Under the pieces are notes generated by a model that ran no database searches, had not been told where the DNA came from, and saw only the letters and a program-made list of their open reading frames with translations. Of a stretch of 64,000 nucleotides of DNA, positions 55,399-63,827 are shown piece after piece (position 1 is the first letter of the stretch; each line of letters begins with the position of its first letter). The stretch covers positions 57,438-121,437 of the forward strand of contig CACDTV010000004.1 of NCBI GenBank assembly GCA_902555695.1, in the 5' to 3' direction. The translations under genes and the position numbers were made by a program. The DNA comes from an uncultured Alphaproteobacteria bacterium. GTDB lineage: Bacteria > Pseudomonadota > Alphaproteobacteria > HIMB59.

Positions 55399-55636
55399 AT
55401 TGGAAATTACCTAGATAGTTAGTTAGATATATTGATTAGGTATATAACAAAAAATAAAGAGAAAATATATATATTTATATATAAGTATGTTGTTGTATGT
55501 CGAATGATGGGGATTAACAACTTCTTATTTAAAAAAACCCCTATTTAAGTACTTTTTTAGTTATTTAATAACAAATGTTGATAACTTAATATTTATAAAT
55601 TAATGGTAATTTCATTGTTTAAAACTCACATATTTT
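55399..55636. other. oriC: Candidate replication origin region (rho-maf gap)
   Basis: 238 bp without genes, extremely AT-rich with an AAATATATATATTTATATATAA-type tract (about 55464-55483). rho and the parAB operon leave it on the minus strand, maf to dnaQ on the plus strand. In alphaproteobacteria the origin often lies in the rho/hemE to maf/aroE/coaE interval. One near-consensus DnaA box (TTATCAACA, minus strand 55576-55584) is visible, but no perfect cluster. It also has to carry the rho and maf promoters. Confidence 0.4.
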
Positions 55637-56230
55637 ATGAATAAGTCACTTAATCCACAATTAACTAAACAGGTTATTATTGGTACAAAAAGTCAATCTA
55701 GGAGAAAAATTTTTAAATTAATGAACCTAAAATTTCAGTACAGATCGCCCAACATAAATGAAAAAAAGGTAAAAGATTTAAATAATGATAAATATGATGC
55801 ATTAAAAATTGCAAAAGCTAAGGCTGAATATCTTACTAAAAAATATAGGAATAAAATTATTGTAACTTTTGATACAACAATCTTATTTAAAAAAAAAACT
55901 ATTTATAAATGTGCCAGTCCCGAGTGCTGTAAAAGAACCCTTAAGGCATTTAATGATAAACCTCACGATCTTTACACAGCCATGATTTTTATGATAAATA
56001 ACAATCTAATAAATAGCACTCTGACTAAAACAAAAATAACTTTTAAAAATACTAGAGTAAAAGATATCAATAATTACGTTGATAAGAACTTTAAACAAGT
56101 ATCGAAGGCCGTAGGTTGTTATAACATAGAAGGAAAAGGAAATTTTTTCTTTGAAGATATATACGGCAGTTATTTCAATATTATTGGAATGGATGTTATT
56201 AATTTTTTAAAGACACTAAGAAGTATCTAA
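55637..56230 (+). CDS. maf: Maf-family nucleotide pyrophosphatase
   Basis: 197 residues. Family motifs in diverged form: IIGTKSQSRRKIFKLM (SxSxxR), EKKVKDLNNDKYDALKIAKAKAEY, TFDTTIL in place of SADTVV with the Asp kept, KPHDLYTAM and AVGCYNIEGKGNFFFEDIYGSYFNIIGMDV. Maf proteins hydrolyse non-canonical nucleoside triphosphates. First gene of the maf-aroE-coaE-dnaQ-Tim44-Smr run beside the origin candidate. Confidence 0.92.
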   Translation: MNKSLNPQLTKQVIIGTKSQSRRKIFKLMNLKFQYRSPNINEKKVKDLNNDKYDALKIAKAKAEYLTKKYRNKIIVTFDTTILFKKKTIYKCASPECCKRTLKAFNDKPHDLYTAMIFMINNNLINSTLTKTKITFKNTRVKDINNYVDKNFKQVSKAVGCYNIEGKGNFFFEDIYGSYFNIIGMDVINFLKTLRSI

Positions 56231-57046
56231 ATGAATAAAAAAAAAATAGGAATTGTAGCAAAAAAATTAAACCATTCATTATCCCCATTCATACATAATC
56301 ATTGGGCAAAAAATAATAATAATAAATTTATTTATAGAAAATACGAGGTACAGGAAAAAAAAATAGATAAATTTTTCGATAATTATAGAAGAGATAAACA
56401 ATTTGTTGGGTTTAATATTACTATACCATATAAAGAAATTTTTATTAATTTTTGTGATAAAGTCACAACAAGAGCAAATAAAATCGGATCTGTAAATTTA
56501 ATTTATAAAAAAAATAAAACAATTTTTGGAGATAACACAGATGTTATTGGTTTCAGTAAGACTTTTAATTCCTTAAAAATTAAGAATACAAAATCTGTAT
56601 TATTAGTTGGTGCAGGGGGTGCCGCAAGGGCAATTTTATATTTTCTAAATAAAAAAAATATTACAAATATTGATATTTTTGCAACATCAATGAGAAGGGA
56701 AGAAAAACTAAAAAAAAAATTTAAATTTAGTCGTTTCCTGATTAGATCAACTCGTCTCAGGAAGAGATATGATTTGATTATCAATGCGTCTAGTGCAGGG
56801 ATGACCAAAAAAAATAAAATCAACAGAAATATTTTGAATTTAGTTAAGAAAGCAAAGGGAGTAATTGATATAGTTTATAATCCAATTGAAACAGATCTGT
56901 TAAAAAAAGCTAAAAAACATGACATAAAATACTCAGGTGGATTGAAGATGCTTGTAGAACAAGCAAAACCATCTTACGAAATGTGGTCAGGTAGTAAAAT
57001 AGGAATAGATAGAAAAATTTATCAAATGCTTATAAATAAAATATGA
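56231..57046 (+). CDS. aroE: Shikimate dehydrogenase
   Basis: 271 residues. Reduces 3-dehydroshikimate with NADPH in aromatic biosynthesis. Substrate motifs: NHSLSPFIHNHW, GFNITIPYKE (usually NVTxPHK) with the catalytic Lys, GSVNLIY and GDNTDVIGF; NADP motif LLVGAGGAARAILYFL; C-terminal GGLKMLVEQAKPSYEMW. Starts directly after maf and overlaps coaE by 4 bp. Confidence 0.96.
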   Translation: MNKKKIGIVAKKLNHSLSPFIHNHWAKNNNNKFIYRKYEVQEKKIDKFFDNYRRDKQFVGFNITIPYKEIFINFCDKVTTRANKIGSVNLIYKKNKTIFGDNTDVIGFSKTFNSLKIKNTKSVLLVGAGGAARAILYFLNKKNITNIDIFATSMRREEKLKKKFKFSRFLIRSTRLRKRYDLIINASSAGMTKKNKINRNILNLVKKAKGVIDIVYNPIETDLLKKAKKHDIKYSGGLKMLVEQAKPSYEMWSGSKIGIDRKIYQMLINKI

Positions 57047-57600
57047 TTAAAGTTGCAGTTACAGGAAATATAGGATCAGGTAAAACTGAATTTATTAAAT
57101 TTATCTCTAAGCTAGGTTTTTGTTGTATATCGTCTGATGCTATAATTTCAAAATTATACAAAGATGACCATACTAGAAAAATAATTTTAGAAAAATTAAA
57201 ACTTAGTGATCATAATTATAAAAAAGAAATAATTAAAATGTTACAGAATGAAGAGTTCAATAGGAAACTTAAGAGAGCAATATATCCTCTTCTATACACC
57301 AAAAAAAAATTAGTAGCCCAGAAACATCAATCTTATCAGCCAGTATTTTATGAAATTCCTTTATTGTACGAAGAAAATTTGTTTAATAATTTTAATGTCA
57401 CCGTATTCGTAAACTCTGATACTACAAAGAGAAAAAAAAGGGTTTTAAACAGAGGTGTCTCCGAAAATTATTTTAAATTAATGAATAATAAGCAGATTAA
57501 AGAAAATATAAAAAAAAATAAATCAACTTTTACAGTAAACAATAATGGTTCAATCTTGAACTTACGTTTAAATATAATTAAATTATTAAATAAGCTATGA
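57043..57600 (+). CDS. coaE: Dephospho-CoA kinase
   Basis: 185 residues. P-loop VTGNIGSGKTEF, SSDAIISKLY with the acceptor-binding Asp, EIPLLYEENLFNNFNVTVFVNSD and RGVSENYFKLMNNKQ. Last step of CoA synthesis. Slightly short at the C-terminus. Overlaps aroE and dnaQ by 4 bp each. Confidence 0.95.
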   Translation: MIKVAVTGNIGSGKTEFIKFISKLGFCCISSDAIISKLYKDDHTRKIILEKLKLSDHNYKKEIIKMLQNEEFNRKLKRAIYPLLYTKKKLVAQKHQSYQPVFYEIPLLYEENLFNNFNVTVFVNSDTTKRKKRVLNRGVSENYFKLMNNKQIKENIKKNKSTFTVNNNGSILNLRLNIIKLLNKL

Positions 57601-58277
57601 GAGAAATAATACTTGATATTGAAACTACAGGCTTAGAGTTTAAAGAGGGACATCGAATTATTGAAATTGGCTGTATTGAACTTAACAAAAAAGAAGTCGG
57701 GGCAAACTATCATGAATATATAAATCCCTCTAAAACTCTTACTGAGGACAATATTAAAATACATGGTATTACTAATGAATATTTGACAGATAAGCCAATT
57801 TTTGAAGAGATTGCAGATGGCTTCCTAGAATTTATTCAAGATAGCCACATTATCGCTCATAATGCATCTTTTGACATAGGTTTCTTAAACTTTGAACTTG
57901 AAAAACTATCTAAACCAACAATATCAAAAGAAAGAGTTATAGACACAATTAAAATTGCGAGACAACGGTTTCCAGGGCAGCAAGTATCATTAGACGCACT
58001 TATAAAGAAATTAAAAATCAATACACTTATAAATAGAGATCAACACGGTGCTTTAAAAGACGCTAAAATCTTGACTGATGTATATTTGGAATTACAAGGC
58101 ATAAACCAAATCGGATTAGAATTAAGTATGGCAAAATCAGAAAAAATTAACTTAGCTAGTGAGCCGAATTACGCATCGATCGTATTAACAAAAGAAGAGA
58201 CAGAAGCCCATAAAGAGTTTATAAAAAATAAAATACCTAATTCAAATTGGGCCAAAATGTTGAAAAATTATGAGTAG
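57597..58277 (+). CDS. dnaQ: DNA polymerase III epsilon subunit (proofreading exonuclease)
   Basis: 226 residues. DEDDh exonuclease: ExoI LDIETTGLEFKEGHRIIEIG, ExoII IIAHNASFDIGFLNFEL, ExoIII HGALKDAKILTDVYLEL with the catalytic His and Asp. The C-terminal tail (about 180-226), which binds the alpha subunit, is present. Overlaps coaE and the Tim44-like gene. secB, often divergent from here, is absent. Confidence 0.96.
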   Translation: MREIILDIETTGLEFKEGHRIIEIGCIELNKKEVGANYHEYINPSKTLTEDNIKIHGITNEYLTDKPIFEEIADGFLEFIQDSHIIAHNASFDIGFLNFELEKLSKPTISKERVIDTIKIARQRFPGQQVSLDALIKKLKINTLINRDQHGALKDAKILTDVYLELQGINQIGLELSMAKSEKINLASEPNYASIVLTKEETEAHKEFIKNKIPNSNWAKMLKNYE

Positions 58278-58782
58278 CGAATTTATAGATATTGTGCTCT
58301 TTGGAGCAATTGCGATATTTTTAGTGTATCGCTTAAGGAGTATTCTTGGATCTTCTGACGGAAAAATTGTGAATATTAGAACAAAAAAAAATCCTCAATC
58401 AAAGTTTAAACCTAAAATAGTTCCTAAAAATGATAATAGCGAATTTTTAGAAGGTGCTAATAAAGCATATGAAATGATCGTTCAGGCTTATCAAAGTAAC
58501 AGTATCGAAAAAGTCAAAGATTTACTTACACCTGAAGCAATGCAAGCAATGGAACAAGCAAAAGCGCCAAAAGAAATAAAATTTTCAGAAGTTAAAAATA
58601 GTTCTATCTTGGATGATAAATCTGATGACTTGAGACTAGTTAAATCTGTGAAATTTGAAACTGAACATTACAATGTTGCAAACAACGAAATTCTAAATGT
58701 TGTTGAAGAATGGGGTTTTGAAAAAGATAAAAAATCCTCTGATCCTAATTGGAAGCTTTTTTCTATCAAACTTGTCTCATAA
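58270..58782 (+). CDS. Tim44/TimA-like membrane-associated protein
   Basis: 170 residues. N-terminal membrane anchor (FIDIVLFGAIAIFLVYRLRSILG), a basic linker, then the start of a Tim44/TimA domain (FLEGANKAYEMIVQAYQSNSIEKVKDLLTPEAMQ). Alphaproteobacterial TimA is the relative of mitochondrial Tim44 and is found at this site. The gene is short: the domain covers about 110 residues, less than the usual 150 or so. Overlaps dnaQ by 8 bp. Confidence 0.85.
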   Translation: MSSEFIDIVLFGAIAIFLVYRLRSILGSSDGKIVNIRTKKNPQSKFKPKIVPKNDNSEFLEGANKAYEMIVQAYQSNSIEKVKDLLTPEAMQAMEQAKAPKEIKFSEVKNSSILDDKSDDLRLVKSVKFETEHYNVANNEILNVVEEWGFEKDKKSSDPNWKLFSIKLVS

Positions 58783-59272
58783 AATTAAATTTAATTTAAA
58801 TAAACAACAAAATAAAAAACCATTAGAGGAACAACCTAATGAAAAAATTAGTATTTCAATCAACAGTTCTAGGGAGACCAAAAAAAAAATTGAGAATATA
58901 GATAATAAAAATATAAAAGCTAAAAAAATTCTTGTTAAACCAGTTCTTTTAGATGCCAATCTTCATAAACAATTTAAAAATCATCATTTTAGCAAAATCG
59001 ATTTACACGGACTAACCGTTGACCAAGCACATCAAAAATTAATCGAATATTTTTCAATAAATTACAAGAAGAAAAACTTATTTCATATTGTAGTAACAGG
59101 GCTTGGCAATAAGACTAAAGGTGAGGAATTTTTTACTGGAAAAATAAGAAAACAATTTCCCTTTTGGTTAGATACAGAAAAATTTCAATTTATGATAAAA
59201 TCATATTCCCCTTGTAAAATACAACATGGTGGTTTGGGTGCTTTTTATATTAAGCTAAAATCTAAAGAATAA
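58772..59272 (+). CDS. Smr-domain protein
   Basis: 166 residues from TTG 58772 (MSHKIKFNL), which overlaps the Tim44 end by 11 bp and has a GGAAG upstream; an ATG at 58697 in the same frame would overlap by 86 bp. A charged N-terminal arm precedes the Smr domain (about 80-166): KIDLHGLTVDQAHQKLIEYF, LFHIVVTGLGNKTKG, and IKSYSPCKIQHGGLGAFYI with the HGGxGAxYV box. Smr proteins are nucleases linked to mismatch repair or ribosome rescue. mltA, usually between Tim44 and Smr, is missing. Confidence 0.9.
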   Translation: MSHKIKFNLNKQQNKKPLEEQPNEKISISINSSRETKKKIENIDNKNIKAKKILVKPVLLDANLHKQFKNHHFSKIDLHGLTVDQAHQKLIEYFSINYKKKNLFHIVVTGLGNKTKGEEFFTGKIRKQFPFWLDTEKFQFMIKSYSPCKIQHGGLGAFYIKLKSKE

Positions 59273-60575
59273 ATTTCTTTTCGTCGGTAGGTTTGATTTC
59301 TGATTTAACAGCATCTGTAACCCAGGCTTTATTTACTATTTCAGTTTTTTGATCACTTAGGTTTGCATCAAAACTAATTCTTTCAAGAATTTTTTCAAAC
59401 ATTGTTTGTAATCGTCGTGCACCAATATTTTCAACCTCAGTATTTATTTGTTCAGTTAGAGTCGCTATCTCTTCTAAAGCCTCATCTTCAAACTTTAATT
59501 CAATATTTTCTGTTGCAAATAATGACTTATATTGTTTGGTTAAGCTATTATCAGTTTCTTTTAAAATTCTAATAAAATCATCTTTTTTAAGCGCATTTAA
59601 CCTTACTCTTACAGGTAACCTTCCTTGAAGTTCCGGGAGTAAATCACTTGGTTTGGATTGATGAAAAGCACCAGACGCAATAAATAAAATATGATTTGTT
59701 TCAATTGTCCCATATTTTGTACTTACAACTGTACCCTCAATAAGTGGGAGTAAATCTCTTTGCACACCTTCTCTTGAAACATCCCCACCTCGTCTCTCAC
59801 TATTGGGCGCAATTTTGTCAATTTCATCTATGAAAACTATTCCACTTTCCTGGACACTTTTAATTGCATTTTGAACAACATTTTGTTTTTCAGCGATTTT
59901 CTCAATTTCTTCTTGAATAAGCGGCTCATAAGCCTCACCTATTTTAAGTTTTGTTTTCTTTTTATTTTTCAAACCTTTACCAAATATATCATTCATATTA
60001 ATCATTCCCATTTGAGCACCAGGCATTCCTGGTATGTCCAATGATTGAAAAGGATTAGATTTTTGATCTAACGCTATTTCGATCTCTTTATCATTAAGTT
60101 GATTATCTCTTAGCATTAACCGAAATTTTTCCTTAGTTTCTTCACTTGGATTGTCACCAAGCAGTGCTTTTAAAACAATTTCTTCTGCATTTGTTTTGGC
60201 TTCATCTATAAAACGATCTCTTATCTTTTTCTTTTCTAAATTAATTGCAACTTCAATTAAATCCCTAATTATTTGTTCGACATCTCTTCCAACGTATCCA
60301 ATTTCTGTAAATTTAGTTGCCTCTACTTTTATAAATGGTGACTGTGTAAGTTTTGCTAATTTTCTTGCAATCTCAGTTTTACCGCAACCTGTTGGCCCAA
60401 TCATTAATATATTTTTTGGGATGATATCATCTCTGAGAGTCTCATCTTTTACATTTAACCTTCTCCACCGATTTCGAAGAGCTATTGCGACTGCTTTTTT
60501 TGCATCATCTTGACCAATTACATAGCGGTCAAGTTCTTCTTTAATAACTTTTGGTGTAAGAGATTGGCTATCCAT
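59262..60575 (-). CDS. hslU: ATP-dependent protease ATPase subunit HslU
   Basis: 437 residues, normal length. LTPKVIKEELDRYVIGQDDAKKAV start, Walker A MIGPTGCGKTEIA, TKFTEIGYVGRDV pore motif, Walker B GIVFIDEIDKIA and the C-terminal RLQTMFEKILERISF. It unfolds substrates for HslV; the C-terminal residues that dock into HslV (KKFIL) are present. Overlaps hslV by one base and converges on Smr by 11 bp. Confidence 0.98.
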   Translation of the reverse strand: MDSQSLTPKVIKEELDRYVIGQDDAKKAVAIALRNRWRRLNVKDETLRDDIIPKNILMIGPTGCGKTEIARKLAKLTQSPFIKVEATKFTEIGYVGRDVEQIIRDLIEVAINLEKKKIRDRFIDEAKTNAEEIVLKALLGDNPSEETKEKFRLMLRDNQLNDKEIEIALDQKSNPFQSLDIPGMPGAQMGMINMNDIFGKGLKNKKKTKLKIGEAYEPLIQEEIEKIAEKQNVVQNAIKSVQESGIVFIDEIDKIAPNSERRGGDVSREGVQRDLLPLIEGTVVSTKYGTIETNHILFIASGAFHQSKPSDLLPELQGRLPVRVRLNALKKDDFIRILKETDNSLTKQYKSLFATENIELKFEDEALEEIATLTEQINTEVENIGARRLQTMFEKILERISFDANLSDQKTEIVNKAWVTDAVKSEIKPTDEKKFIL

Positions 60576-61126
60576 TAAATTTTAATCTCTGAGATGTTTA
60601 GAGTATCATTTGTATAAATACAAAGCTCTGCTGCAACTTTAAGTGACTCTACTGCAATTTCTTTTGCAGACAAATTAGATTTTCTTTTTAAAGCCCTTGC
60701 TGCGCTGAGGGCAAAGTTGCCACCTGATCCAATTGCAACTATACCTTCTTGAGGTTCCAGAACGTCTCCTGTTCCACTAATAAGATATGTTTCATTTTTA
60801 TCAGCTGCAATAATCATTGACTCCAATCTTCTAAGATACCTATCGGTTCTCCAATCTTTAGCTAATTCGACACAAGCTCTTTTTAAATTATATGAAAATT
60901 CTTCGCACTTTTTCTCCAGTCTATCAAAAAGAGTTAATGCATCGGCGGTTGATCCAGCAAACCCAACAATAATTTGATCATTATGAAATGTTCTAATCTT
61001 ATTGGCGTTTGACTTAATGACAGATGTACCCAAAGTTACTTGTCCGTCAGATGCTATAACAACACTCTCATTATCACGAACGCAAACAACAGTTGTCGAG
61101 CGTATTATTGTTTTATTTTTATCCAT
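60575..61126 (-). CDS. hslV: ATP-dependent protease subunit HslV
   Basis: 183 residues. N-terminal threonine protease: propeptide MDKNKTIIRS precedes the catalytic Thr in TTVVCVRDNESVVIASDGQVTLG. Further family segments are FAGSTADALTLFDRLEKK and AIGSGGNFALSAARAL. Divergent from hisB; the 38-bp gap contains CCTATA AA TATAGG inverted arms (61131-61144). Confidence 0.98.
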   Translation of the reverse strand: MDKNKTIIRSTTVVCVRDNESVVIASDGQVTLGTSVIKSNANKIRTFHNDQIIVGFAGSTADALTLFDRLEKKCEEFSYNLKRACVELAKDWRTDRYLRRLESMIIAADKNETYLISGTGDVLEPQEGIVAIGSGGNFALSAARALKRKSNLSAKEIAVESLKVAAELCIYTNDTLNISEIKI

Positions 61127-61130
61127 TATT

Positions 61131-61144
61131 CCTATAAATATAGG
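61131..61144. promoter_or_regulatory. Inverted repeat in the hslV/hisB divergent gap
   Basis: CCTATA AA TATAGG, 6-bp perfect arms and a 2-bp spacer. The gap is only 38 bp, so the promoters of both genes must overlap here or reach into coding DNA. Role unknown. Confidence 0.3.
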
Positions 61145-61164
61145 TACTAAATAGCTGATTACAA

Positions 61165-61749
61165 ATGCGTGAATTTACATTTAATAGAGAAACAAAAGAG
61201 ACAAAAATATCAATAAAAATTAACCTTGATGGTTCAGGAGTAAATAAAATTGATACTGGAATTGCTTTTTTTGATCATATGCTTCAACAAATAAGTACCC
61301 ACAGTTTGATAGATATAGATTTAAAATGTGATGGCGACCTTAAAGTAGATATGCACCATACTGTTGAAGATGTTGGCATCGCTTTAGGTGAGAGTATAAA
61401 AAACGCACTTGGTGATAAAAAGGGTATAACACGATTTGCATACTCTTATGTTTCTTTTGATGAAACATTAACAAGATCAGTTATGGACTTGTGTAATCGC
61501 CCCTACTTTATTTGGAATGTAAAAACATCTTTAGAAAAAGTTGGTGATATGGACCAAGAGTTATTTTCAGAATTTTTTAAATCTTTAGTTACTGAGTCAA
61601 GAATGAATTTTCATATTGAAACATTATATGGAAAAAATAATCACCATATTATTGAAAGCTGCTTTAAATCATTTGCACTATCCTTGAAAAAAGCAATATC
61701 TATTGATCCAAGAAAAACAAATATTCCGAGTTCTAAAGGAAAACTTTGA
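61165..61749 (+). CDS. hisB: Imidazoleglycerol-phosphate dehydratase
   Basis: 194 residues, monofunctional form. Di-manganese motifs FFDHMLQQISTHSLIDI, DMHHTVEDVGIALGE and GKNNHHIIESCFKSFALSL are complete. Histidine biosynthesis step 6. Opens the hisBHAF operon; overlaps hisH by 4 bp. Confidence 0.98.
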   Translation: MREFTFNRETKETKISIKINLDGSGVNKIDTGIAFFDHMLQQISTHSLIDIDLKCDGDLKVDMHHTVEDVGIALGESIKNALGDKKGITRFAYSYVSFDETLTRSVMDLCNRPYFIWNVKTSLEKVGDMDQELFSEFFKSLVTESRMNFHIETLYGKNNHHIIESCFKSFALSLKKAISIDPRKTNIPSSKGKL

Positions 61750-62375
61750 AAAAAAAAGTCATAGGACTTATTGACGGGCAATCTGGAAATATTGGATCGA
61801 TTAATAAAGCAATCAAAGATATTATTAAAGGAAGGCCATATCAATTAAAGATCATTAAAAGTCATTTTAATTATACTTCGTTTGATAAAATCATTTTGCC
61901 TGGACAAGGTGCTTATGCCACTCTTATGTCAAATTTGAAAAAATTAAAAATTATTCAACCATTAAAAAAATACTTAAAAAATAACTCTTCATACTTAGGT
62001 ATATGTGTTGGTATGCAAATTTTATCTGATTGGGGCTATGAGGATAAGACCACAAGAGGATTAGGAATTATTAGTGGAGATATCAAAAAATTTAGAAATA
62101 AAAAACTTATAATTCCTCATATGGGCTGGAATACTATTAACCTAAACAAAGATGACACTATTATTGCAAACAGTTTTGACAAGAAGGATTTTTATTTTGT
62201 TCATAGTTACATTTTTCAAAATATTAAAAAATCAGATGTTTTAGCTTTCACTCTTTATGGTAAAAAATTCCCTTCTATTGTAAAGAAAGGCAATATTTAC
62301 GGAGTGCAATTTCATCCTGAAAAAAGCCACAAACACGGACTAAATTTGATAAAAAATTATATTTTGAAATCATGA
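61746..62375 (+). CDS. hisH: IGP synthase glutaminase subunit HisH
   Basis: 209 residues from TTG 61746. Class I glutaminase: LPGQGAYATLM oxyanion region (GAY in place of the common GxF), nucleophile Cys in YLGICVGMQILSDWG, and His/Glu in GVQFHPEKSHKHGLNL. Supplies ammonia to HisF. Overlaps hisB and hisA by 4 bp each. Confidence 0.97.
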   Translation: MKKKVIGLIDGQSGNIGSINKAIKDIIKGRPYQLKIIKSHFNYTSFDKIILPGQGAYATLMSNLKKLKIIQPLKKYLKNNSSYLGICVGMQILSDWGYEDKTTRGLGIISGDIKKFRNKKLIIPHMGWNTINLNKDDTIIANSFDKKDFYFVHSYIFQNIKKSDVLAFTLYGKKFPSIVKKGNIYGVQFHPEKSHKHGLNLIKNYILKS

Positions 62376-63082
62376 ATATATTCCCAGCAATTGACATAAT
62401 AGATGGAAAGTGTGTGAGATTAACAAAAGGTATCGCCGATGATAAAACAATCTATCAGTATTCTCCTCTTGATATGGCTAAAACATATCAAGATGCAGGT
62501 TTCAATACTATCCACGTTGTCGACTTAGATGCTACTTTAGGCAAGGGCAATAACAATCAGGTTCTGAGCCAGATTAGAAGAAAAATTGATATTAATATTG
62601 AAGTTGCTGGTGGTATAAGAAGTAAAGACGCTATTATTGATAAAATTAATGAAGGGTTCAATACAATTGTTATTGGAACCTTTGCAATAAAGAATATTGA
62701 TGACGTTTTAAATTTTGATGACTCTTTAATTGAAAAACTATCCATTGCTTTGGATATAAAAGATAATCAAATTGCTTCTCATGGCTGGCAAGAGACAACT
62801 AATCAATCTTTAAAGCATATTATAGATAAATATAATAACCGGCCCATTCATTCCTATTTTGTCACAGATGTTGCTAATGATGGAATGCTGTCTGGCTTAA
62901 ATATGGAAACGTTTAATTCTATAAAAAAATTAACTGACAAGCATATTACTATCGGAGGAGGAGTTAAGGACCTTAACGATATTGAATTGAGTAGATTAAA
63001 CGGTTTCAATAATGTTGTTGTAGGTAAAGCTATATACGAAAATAAAATATCTATAAATAGTTTGGTCCAATTTAATGCTTAA
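62372..63082 (+). CDS. hisA: Phosphoribosylformimino-AICAR-P isomerase HisA
   Basis: 236 residues, (beta/alpha)8. FPAIDIIDGKCVRLTKG with the first catalytic Asp, VVDLDATLGKG, EVAGGIRSKDAI and VTDVANDGMLSGLN with the second catalytic Asp; IGGGVKDLNDI near the end. Overlaps hisF by 8 bp. Confidence 0.98.
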   Translation: MNIFPAIDIIDGKCVRLTKGIADDKTIYQYSPLDMAKTYQDAGFNTIHVVDLDATLGKGNNNQVLSQIRRKIDINIEVAGGIRSKDAIIDKINEGFNTIVIGTFAIKNIDDVLNFDDSLIEKLSIALDIKDNQIASHGWQETTNQSLKHIIDKYNNRPIHSYFVTDVANDGMLSGLNMETFNSIKKLTDKHITIGGGVKDLNDIELSRLNGFNNVVVGKAIYENKISINSLVQFNA

Positions 63083-63827
63083 GACAAGAATAATTCCATG
63101 CCTTGATGTTATTAAAAATAAAGTTGTTAAGGGTATTAATTTTAAAAACATAAGAGTCATGGGTAACGCAGTTGAAATGGCAAAATATTACTCTTTATCA
63201 GGGGCTGATGAGCTTTGTATGCTTGATATAAATGCATCATATCAAAATAGAAAAACATTTATTAAAACTGTTGAATCAATAGCTAAGGTTATAAATATCC
63301 CTTTAACTGTAGGCGGAGGAGTTTCAGATTTGAGCGATATAACAGATTTGCTTAATGCAGGAGCAGATAAAGTATCAATTAATTCCGCAGCAGTAAAAAA
63401 TCCAAAATTAATAAGACAAGCCTCATTGAGACATGGCTCTCAATGCATAGTCGTAGCAATTGATGGAAAAAGGCATAAAAATAAAATGAAAGTTGTCATC
63501 AAAGGTGGAAGAGAAATTACCAAAAATGAACTTATTACTTGGGCAAAACAAGTGCAATCTCTTGGTGCTGGAGAAATATTAATGACTTCAATGGATACAG
63601 ATGGTGTTCAAAATGGCTTCGATAGCAATATGCTAAAAAAAGTAACCAGTAGTGTTGGTATTCCTGTAATTGCTAGTGGTGGTGTAGGAAGTCTTGAACA
63701 TTTTTATTTAGGTTATTTGACAAAATCTACTGGTTTGCTAGCTGCGAGCGTATTTCACTCTAGAAAATATAAAATAAAGACTGTAAAAAAATATCTTAGT
63801 AGTAAAGGCGTTCCTGTCAGATTATGA
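63075..63827 (+). CDS. hisF: IGP synthase cyclase subunit HisF
   Basis: 250 residues. RIIPCLDVIKNKVVKGINF (catalytic Asp), LTVGGGVSDLSDI, ADKVSINSAAVKNP, MTSMDTDGVQNGFD (second Asp) and VIASGGVGSLEHF. Partner of HisH. Its stop overlaps the HIT gene start by 4 bp; hisE, usually between them in alphaproteobacteria, is not here. Confidence 0.98.
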   Translation: MLKTRIIPCLDVIKNKVVKGINFKNIRVMGNAVEMAKYYSLSGADELCMLDINASYQNRKTFIKTVESIAKVINIPLTVGGGVSDLSDITDLLNAGADKVSINSAAVKNPKLIRQASLRHGSQCIVVAIDGKRHKNKMKVVIKGGREITKNELITWAKQVQSLGAGEILMTSMDTDGVQNGFDSNMLKKVTSSVGIPVIASGGVGSLEHFYLGYLTKSTGLLAASVFHSRKYKIKTVKKYLSSKGVPVRL

